Shown here: positions 57,354-64,000 of the stretch, one piece after another
Layout: every line of letters begins with the position of its first letter
Numbering within the stretch: position 1 is the stretch's first letter
Origin: Haematobia irritans
Taxonomy: Eukaryota; Arthropoda; Insecta; Diptera; Muscidae
DNA length: 64,000 bases
Reading direction: 5' to 3'
Assembly: GCF_050003625.1 (NCBI RefSeq)
Contig: NC_134397.1
Location: 272,360,070 to 272,424,069 of the forward strand
Made by a program: the position numbers and the translations under genes
Notes under the pieces: model-generated
Told to the model about the DNA's origin: nothing
The model's input: the letters and a program-made list of their open reading frames with translations, nothing else
Databases searched by the model: none

Positions 57354-59400
57354 ATAAAATCAAAAATGTGTTTCCTTACTTTAAGGAAAATTTGCTTGGT
57401 TCAAGGACATACGGCTTTAAAGGAGGGAAGCAAATTTTGAAAAGTGGTGTCCTAAATGTAATAATTTTTTTAGGGAACAGATTACTTATTTTAATTAAAA
57501 TTTGAAAGATTTTGTCTTTACTTAAAATTTTTTGGTATTGATAACGAGCCAAAGAAGTGGAGAATACAAGTAAGGTTGCTTTTAAGTCACATTTCTCTGT
57601 TAAATTTATGTTTTGTGTTCTTGCACGCACAGAAAAAACATGTTTGGACATGGGTGCCGCATCCATTTAATGCTTATTTAGAGTATGTAATTGTCGCGAA
57701 AACCATGTATTTTGTCTTTGTAAAAATAATTTTCGAGCGGAGAAAAATATATGTTGGCAATAAGCATTTAAATGGTTCTCAAATGCCGCAAACATGTTCT
57801 ATTATTTAAATGATAGAATTTGAGACCATTATATGGTCAGGAAAATCATGTATCTGACCATTCAATTTTTTTACTTTTTTGCAGAGAAAAAAATATTTTT
57901 ATAGTTTACGTATAGACATGTCTACAACCATTACATGGCCATAAAGACCATGTACATTGTTTTCGTGACCATTTAATTTTTTAATTTTTTTGCAGCGACA
58001 AGAATTTTATAAAAACATTGAGCAGGTACACACGATTTTCATTTTGCGCGTCAGTCGTGTGTTGATTGTTTCTTGGAATGGACGGAGAATACGGAATTAT
58101 TGTGTTTTGTGTTAATTTATTTATTCAGAAATGGCACGTGGTTTTATGTGAATACAAAAAAGGAAAGTGTAATTGAAAAAAATATACCTGGTTTTTGTTC
58201 TGCATTTTGATATATGGTATAATTTATTTTTATTTGCAGTTACATGATGTCTGCGTTTGTACATTTGATGGGCACGAAGTAAATATGGAATGATTACTTA
58301 TTGTTGAAATTGAACCAAACTAGAGTGTGTAAAAATATGTGAAGTTTGCTTGCACGACATTATAAATACAAATAAACAATGAATTAGTTTATAAATAAAT
58401 AAAAACAAATAAATAAAGTTGATTTTGTGTTTTCTTTTCTCAAGTGGCGTCCTTTTTTCGACGACGAAAAAAGTTTTTTCATAAAAATCAAAACATTTTA
58501 GGTTCTGACCATGTTCTTTTAACTAGAAGAAAAACATTTTTGACGAATAACATAACATTTTAGATCGTGACCATTGTCTTTTAATTGAAACAAAATTCTT
58601 TTTATCAATATAATAACATTTTAGATGAGGACAATTGTATTTTTCTTAGAACCATGTTCACTGAGCCAACATGGTTGCAGGTTAAAATGTTACATGGTCG
58701 CCGCAAAAATAGCTGCTATCATATTATTTTGCTCTTCGAATATGATTGTGGCAATCATGTTTCTTCTCTGCGTGTGCTTTTAGGAAGCAAATTTAAAATT
58801 TTCGTTTTTTTAGCTTTTTTTTTCATATGCTATCAAAGTCCTTTAAAAACGAGTTAACGACAACTTTATTTTCCAAATTCAGACTCGAGTTCCAGTAGAA
58901 ATTATGCTATGTTTCAAGTAAAAAACGTCTTTAAAATAAAGTGTAGAAAAACATGTCCTAATTTTGAACGATTTTTTGCTTTGTAGTCAAGATCCAAAAA
59001 AGACAACAAATTTAAAGACAAGTTCATTAATTTTAAAGAATGTTTCTGAATTTTTAAAGTCAAGTTGACCTTACACTAAAAAATGTTTCTTTCATGTTAC
59101 GATACCCATTTTTAAGTCGAATTACTTAATTATAAGGACTTCATTGAAAAGTTTATAGACTTTTGGGCAAAGAAAAAAACTTTATATTAGAGAAATTTTT
59201 ATTTATTTATATATTCAGTCTATGGAATACATTCCTTACAGACTAGCAATTCTTAAAATAAATTAAGTCTAAAATAGAATTAAAACTATTTAGGGAAATT
59301 GAAAAATCTAAATCAAAATCAAATGCATCTTTTATGCTGAGCAAAATTTGCATTCGTATTTAAAGGACATGAAATCTTTAGCCTCACGACACTATGTAAG
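57354..59400 (+). mobile_element. F-family element, interrupted twice
   Basis: From 57505 the order of phrases matches 35340-35950: 'agattttgtctttact', 'gagccaaagaagtggagaat', 'ttaggaagcaaat', 'aaaaacgagttaacga', 'gttccagtagaaattatgct' and 'ctcacgacactatg'. A TIR element occupies 57623-58776, and about 130 bp of foreign sequence (about 59196-59325, starting ttttatttatttatatattc) lies between 'agagaaat' and 'gcatctttta'. No ORF. Confidence 0.55.
57623..58776. mobile_element. unclassified TIR element inside F family
   Basis: The left end GCACGCACAGAAAAAACATG and right end GCACACGCAGAGAAGAAACA(TG) (reverse complement) are imperfect inverted repeats. Removing the block restores the F-family sequence 'cttgc...ttttaggaagc', with a possible 3-bp TGC duplication. 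The interior is AT-rich with many 'gaccatgt/aaccatgt' repeats and no ORF over 90 residues. The superfamily is uncertain. Confidence 0.55.
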
Positions 59401-59853
59401 CCCTCGAGATTGTCGCCCTACTTTCCTTGAGTAGTTTTTTGCACTTTTTCTTATCTGGGTAACCCCATAGTATTTGTCATGTCCTTCCGACCGTTGGATT
59501 AGTCCACATCGCTTTATGTCTCTCCTGTGTCCATTCATCCAGCAAAACCCGCGTTGCCTCTATGGGCTTTGCGTTTTGTAAGTTCATTTTCCTATATGTC
59601 CTAACTCTTAGTCAGTTAATTTTAATGTACGTTTCCAGTTGTTGTCCGATAATCGGAATAGAATCCCGGTGTTTAGGTTATACGCCCATTCCCATCCTCT
59701 TACCCATGTTCGATTCTTTGGGTAGGCAGTTATTTCCCTCAAATCGCTTGTTTTGGGAATAATTATGAAACTTTTGAACGGATGAAGATATCAATATAAT
59801 TTGTGACAACTGAGTTGTTTCCCTGTAAGTTTGGAAGATTGTGTGTGTGGCTG
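59401..59853. other. unassigned DNA
   Basis: No recognisable feature. The TG run just before the MITE (about 59841-59848) is short. Confidence 0.3.
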
Positions 59854-59855
59854 TA

Positions 59856-60124
59856 CACACAAAAAAAAAATTCGGATTCAATCACGAAATTAATTGATCC
59901 AATTAATGTTTAATTGAAATGTCTTCAATCAATTAAAAAATGAGAGTATCAATTAAAAAATGAATTGAAGGTCAACTAAAAAATTAATTGATACTATTAA
60001 TTTTCGTGATTGATTTTTGTTTCAATTAAAAAATTTGTTGATTCAATTTAATTTTGAATTGAATATTTTTAAAAACTCAATTAAAATTTTAATTGGAAAA
60101 ATTTTCGTGAAATTTTTTTCTGTG
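59856..60124. mobile_element. TA-target MITE made of AATTAATTGA-type repeats
   Basis: The ends CACACAAAAAAAAAATTC and CACAGAAAAAAATTTCACG (reverse complement) are flanked by TA (59854-59855, 60125-60126). The 269-bp interior is filled with 'tcaattaaaaaat' and 'attaattgat' variants in both orientations. No ORF. Confidence 0.7.
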
Positions 60125-60126
60125 TA

Positions 60127-60411
60127 GGCGTTGAAAATTGGTTACCTCGGGGGTAATGAAATTTTGTTTTAGTTGTCAAATCTTCAATTATGAACCGATT
60201 TCGATGATTTGTTTCTTTGTTGTAAAGAACTTGTAAAATAGATTTTATAGTTTGCTCGATGTGGGCCCCACAATTAGTTTTTAGCATAAATTTAATAAAT
60301 TGGGTTCAGTATTATCAACCTAGAAGGTCTGTTTTTAGTGGATCCTTGTTTTCCTAACTGCATTCCCTACAAATTTCTAAGCGTTTTAGAATAAAATATT
60401 GTGTACCTACA
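60127..60411. other. unassigned DNA
   Basis: Short AT-rich interval between two MITE-like elements; nothing seen. Confidence 0.3.
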
Positions 60412-60547
60412 CTGAAAACATATTTACGTAATATTAAAGATTACGCAACCTTAATTTTAGGATGCGAAATTTACAATATATTAAGGACAAATTTCTTTAA
60501 AATAATGCAATTTTAATTAAAATAAAGTTTATAATCTGGGCTTCAAA
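60412..60547 (+). mobile_element. F-family 5' fragment
   Basis: TA then CACTGAAAACATATTTACG, and 'attaaggacaaatttctttaa', cut by the Helentron-like element that starts at the T run near 60548. Confidence 0.5.
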
Positions 60548-62460
60548 TTTTTTTATACCCTCCACCATAGGATGGGGGTATATTAACTTTGTCATTCCGT
60601 TTGTAACACATCGAAATATTGCTCTAAGACCCCATAAAGTATATATATTCTGGGTCGTGGTGAAATTCTGAGTCGATCTAAGCATGTCCGTCCGTCCGTC
60701 CGTCTGTCCGTCTGTCCGTCTGTCCGGCTGTCCGTCCGTCTGTGGAAATCACGCTAACTTCCGAACGAAACTAGCTATCGACTTGAAACTTGGCACAAGT
60801 AGTTGTTATTGATGTAGGTCGGATGGTATTGAAAATGGGCCATATCGGCCCACGTTTACGTATAGCCCCCATATAAACCGATCCCCAAATTTGGCTTGCG
60901 GAGCCTTCCGGAGCAGCAAAATTCATCCGATCCGGTTGAAATTTGGTACGTGGTCTAAGTATACGGTCTCTAACAACCATGCAAAAATTGGTCCATATCG
61001 GTCCATAATTATATAGCCCCCATATAAACCGATTCCCAGATTTGACCTCCGGAGCCTCTTGGAGGGCCAAATTCATCCGATCCGGTTGAAATTTGGTACC
61101 TGATATTAGTATACGGTCTCTAACAACCATGCAAAAATTGGTCCATATCGGTCCATAAATATATATAGCTCCCATATAAACCGATCCCCAGATTTGACCT
61201 CCGGAACCTCTTGGAGGAGCAAACTTCATCCTACCCGATTGAAATTTGGTACGTGGTGTTAGTATATGGTCTCTAACAACCATGCAAAAACTGGTCCATA
61301 TCGGTCCATAATTATATATAGCTCCCATATAAACCGATCCCCAGATTTGACCTCCGGAGCCTCTTGGAGGGGCAAAATTCATCCGATCCGTTTGAAATTG
61401 GGTACCTGATGTTAGTATATGGTCTCTAACAAGCATGCAAAAATTGGTCCATATCGGTCCATAATTATATATAGCTCCCATATAAACCGATCCCCAGATT
61501 TGAACTCTGGAGCCTCTTGGATGAGCAAAATTCATCCGATCCAATTGAAATTTAGTACGCGGTGTTAGTATATGGTCTCTAACAACCATGCAAAAATTGG
61601 TCCATATCGGTCCATAATTATATATAGCTCCCATATAAACCGATCCCCAGATTTGACCTCCGGAGCCTCTTGGAGGAGCAAAAGTCATCCGATGCGGTTG
61701 AAATTTGGTAAATTTCGTTAGTATATGGCCTCTAACAGCCATGTAAAAATTGTCAAATTTTATTACTATAGAAAGTTTTGTCAAAATTTCATTTCTATAG
61801 ACAGTTTTGTAAAAAGTTTATTTCTATAGCAATGTTTGTCAACATTTTATTACCATAGAAAATTTTGTCAAAATTTTATTTCTATAGAAAATTTTGTAAA
61901 AAATTTATTTCTGTAGAATATTTTGTCAACATTTTATTTCTATAGACAATTTTGTCAACATTTTATTTCTTTAGAACATTTTGTCAACATTTTATTTCTA
62001 TAGAAAATTTTGTCAACATTTTATTTCTATAGAAAATTTTGTTAAAATTTTATTGCTATAGAAAATTTTGTCAACATTTTACTTCCATAGAAAATTTTTT
62101 CAACATTTTATTTCTATAGAAAATTTTGTCAAGTTTTTATTTCTATAGAAAATTTTGTCAAAATTTTATTTCTATAGAAAATTTTGTCAAAATTTTATTT
62201 CTATAGAAAATTTTGTCAAACTGAATTATATACGCACTTAATCGGCTTTTTTTTTTGTTTAATATATCCCCTTTATGGACTAACTTACAATTTAGAAGAC
62301 AGTGTTAAAAAGTTTTACGATACCTTGCCATCGGCAAGTGTTATCGCAACCCAAGTAATTCGATTGTGGATGACAGCCTTTAGTAGAAGTTCCTACGCAA
62401 TCCATGGTGGAGGGTACATAAGATTCGGCCTGGCCGAACTTACGGCCGCATATACTTGTT
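60548..62460 (+). mobile_element. Helentron-like element, family D, best complete copy
   Basis: In order: a T-run target edge; the 5' hairpin TATACCCtccaccataggat + gggggTATA (60554-60582); 'aagtatatatattctgggtc'; a GTCCGTCCGTCTGTCC microsatellite (60687-60742); six tandem units with the landmark catataaacc at 61021, 61173, 61326, 61479 and 61632, a period of 152-153 bp; an inverted 29-bp minisatellite (61750-62220); a conserved 3' block ('tcgattgtggatgacag', 'caatccatggtggagggtac'); the hairpin TTCGGCCtGGCCGAA near 62425-62439; and ACTTGTT at 62454-62460. No Rep/helicase is encoded, so it is non-autonomous. Confidence 0.72.
61750..62220 (-). repeat. 29-bp minisatellite inside Helentron-like element (inverted)
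   Basis: About 16 units read on the minus strand as gacaaaattttctatagaaa + taaaatttt. They sit between the 153-bp units and the 3' block of the host element, in the same relative place as the short array in the copy at 7697-8887. Confidence 0.9.
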
Positions 62461-62574
62461 TTTCATTAAATTTGGGACAAAAAATTTGTATTTTTTTTTT
62501 CAAAATATCACAAAATTTTTCATTCATATCTAAAACACTGAATTCGGTTCACACCTTAATGGTGGGCATCCGTC

Positions 62575-62910
62575 TTATCACACGCCCTTGTTAAATTCAT
62601 CACTAATTTTGCACCACTTCTGGATCCAAAAAGAACATTTTCACAACTTTTTTGATGACGCTTGTTTTGCTTGGGTCCTAAAGATAGTATTGAAACCCTG
62701 GACAGACAAACAGTTCGACCATAGACCATGGACATTCCAGCAGGACTCAGCATTATCGCTCACCGCACATTGGCTACCGGATCTCTCTCTTTTGAAAATT
62801 ATCACCCGGTTAGCAGTAAAAATAGCAAATTTTCCCTTCTGGCGTAGTGGACCAAAATTCCGCACAGCCACTTTCGTGCAGCTTTGTCATCGGTTTAGAG
62901 GCCCATAATT
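62575..62910 (+). pseudogene. Tc1/mariner-type transposase relic
   Basis: The plus-strand reading includes VLKPWTDKQFDHRPWTFQQD then SALSLTAHWLP. WTFQQDSA(P) followed by (H/T)A is the region of the second catalytic Asp in Tc1-like transposases, and the preceding 'ILK..PW....F..R' spacing fits. Downstream the similarity is lost through frameshifts. Neither inverted ends nor a DNA-binding domain were found. It differs from the other three transposases in the window. Confidence 0.55.
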
Positions 62911-64000
62911 CGTGCCAAATGTAGCCAATTCGAACAAATCTAAAGTGATTCCAAAATTTTATGTTATTTTCGTATTTTTTGCTTTTGAATGAAAAAATTA
63001 AAAATATAGCGCTTTACTTTGCTACGCTATATCTCAGCCACTATTGTATGCCTCTATAGAAAATATTTCTTTAAGTTCCACAAATAAGCCTCTAAAAGAG
63101 ATGAGAAGAAAATAAATATTGTAAATTACTCCTAAACTTTCACCATAAGTCTTCAGTTTTTTTCCATACATTTTGTTCCGTCCGATCTTATCCCATTGAA
63201 ATGTGTGTCTTAATAAAATTTAAGTTTTTTCAATGCATGATTTTGAATTTTTTTGTTTTAATATTTTTCTTGTGCTTTAGACATAAACCTCTGGACAAAA
63301 GTTGTTATCAAGCCATACATATTCGTATTTTTTGTGAATCCTGGCAAACACCAAGTGACCAACAGTATTTTTTTTATAAATTTATGGGTCTTAGGTGTAT
63401 GTGTGTTAAATACACAGTAAGAAAGAGAGAGGGAGAGAGAGGGTGAGAGAAAGGAGTTAGAGTCTCTGTATGTGTTAGGCTTCTATAACTTAAATTGTTT
63501 TATTTCACTTTGTCTTCATGTGTGTGTGTGTTTGTGTGCGTGTGTAATGTTGGAATCTAAATCCGTAAAGTAAAATTTAAAGTAATTCTTAAAATAAAAA
63601 AAGCTACAATACTTTAAATTCCTTTGTTTTCCATATAGTGTCCAGTGTTTGGTTGATAAATATAAGGATATATAATAAAATTTATCCTTTTTACTAAACT
63701 AACATACATATTTCGACATTAAAGACTTAATTGATGCTCGACCCAATGTAATTTTCTACCTTTATTTTTGTTATGTTTTTGTTTGTGAGAATGTTTTATT
63801 TCTATATATCTTAGGAGATTGTAAAATAACTGAAAGAAAACAAACTACAAAGCAATTCTATTAAACGACTTGTGAAAACATTTGCATTTGCATGCTTATT
63901 TATATTAGAAAATTATACAGATTTTCCATAGAATACTCAGGATTGTGTGGTTATTTACAATAGCCCTGTTATGAAAATTCTTCTACAACTTAAAGGTATA
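62911..64000. other. unassigned DNA with microsatellites
   Basis: A (GA)n-rich stretch lies at about 63420-63455 and a (TG)n stretch at about 63518-63546. No transposon ends or coding signal. It may be unique flanking DNA that continues beyond the window. Confidence 0.35.

Noticed and set aside
60771..61784. 337-residue minus-strand ORF as a real protein gene
   Set aside because: It consists of six 51-residue repeats that exactly follow the 153-bp DNA units of a non-autonomous element. It has no recognised domain, and neighbouring copies of the element contain breaks.
62588..62908. 106-residue ORF as an intact gene
   Set aside because: Only the WTFQQDSA region is recognisable. The rest is out of frame with any transposase, so it is listed as a relic.

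Overview
This is repeat-dominated nuclear DNA from a fly. The best guide is a pair of mariner elements whose 27-bp ends and broken transposase closely match the irritans subfamily (Himar1 type). With the muscid-style repeats, this suggests a calyptrate fly of the family Muscidae, plausibly the horn fly Haematobia or a close relative. I found no intact host protein gene, rRNA, functional tRNA, CRISPR or bacterial-type feature. Everything I can support is transposon, relic, minisatellite or segmental duplication.

Layout. (1) 616-30989 is a near-identical tandem duplication with a unit of about 15.19 kb; AATT is shared at all three boundaries. Each unit holds, in order, a minus-strand LTR-retrotransposon remnant (gag pieces, a tRNA-Lys primer site) broken up by a SINE, an AT-rich element and mariner 1; a 29-bp minisatellite; two Helentron-like (DINE-1/mini-me type) elements; a SINE split by mariner 2; and two more Helentron-like elements. 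(2) 30589-33560 is one Helentron-like element with another nested inside it. (3) 33852-36438 is a large hAT-type element with GCTCC-rich arms. (4) 36439-45260 is a field of SINEs, piggyBac-type and TA-target MITEs, a second hAT-type element and a different mariner relic. (5) 46690-52437 is a long 29-bp minisatellite interrupted by a transplanted 0.69-kb segment and two copies of a long-inverted-repeat element. (6) 53874-62460 holds the second copy of that 0.69-kb segment, a perfect 118-bp inverted repeat, two near-complete Helentron-like elements (one carrying a DD41D-type transposase relic) and fragments of the repeat family called F here. (7) 62911-64000 is unassigned.

The elements act as one another's landing sites, so the window records layered insertion history. 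Points most worth checking are the 15-kb duplication, the template-switch-like 0.69-kb insertion at 48272, the perfect hairpin at 54539-54857, and the same 29-bp minisatellite carried inside at least three structurally different transposon families. All family names rest on motifs and ends read by eye; no database search was possible.
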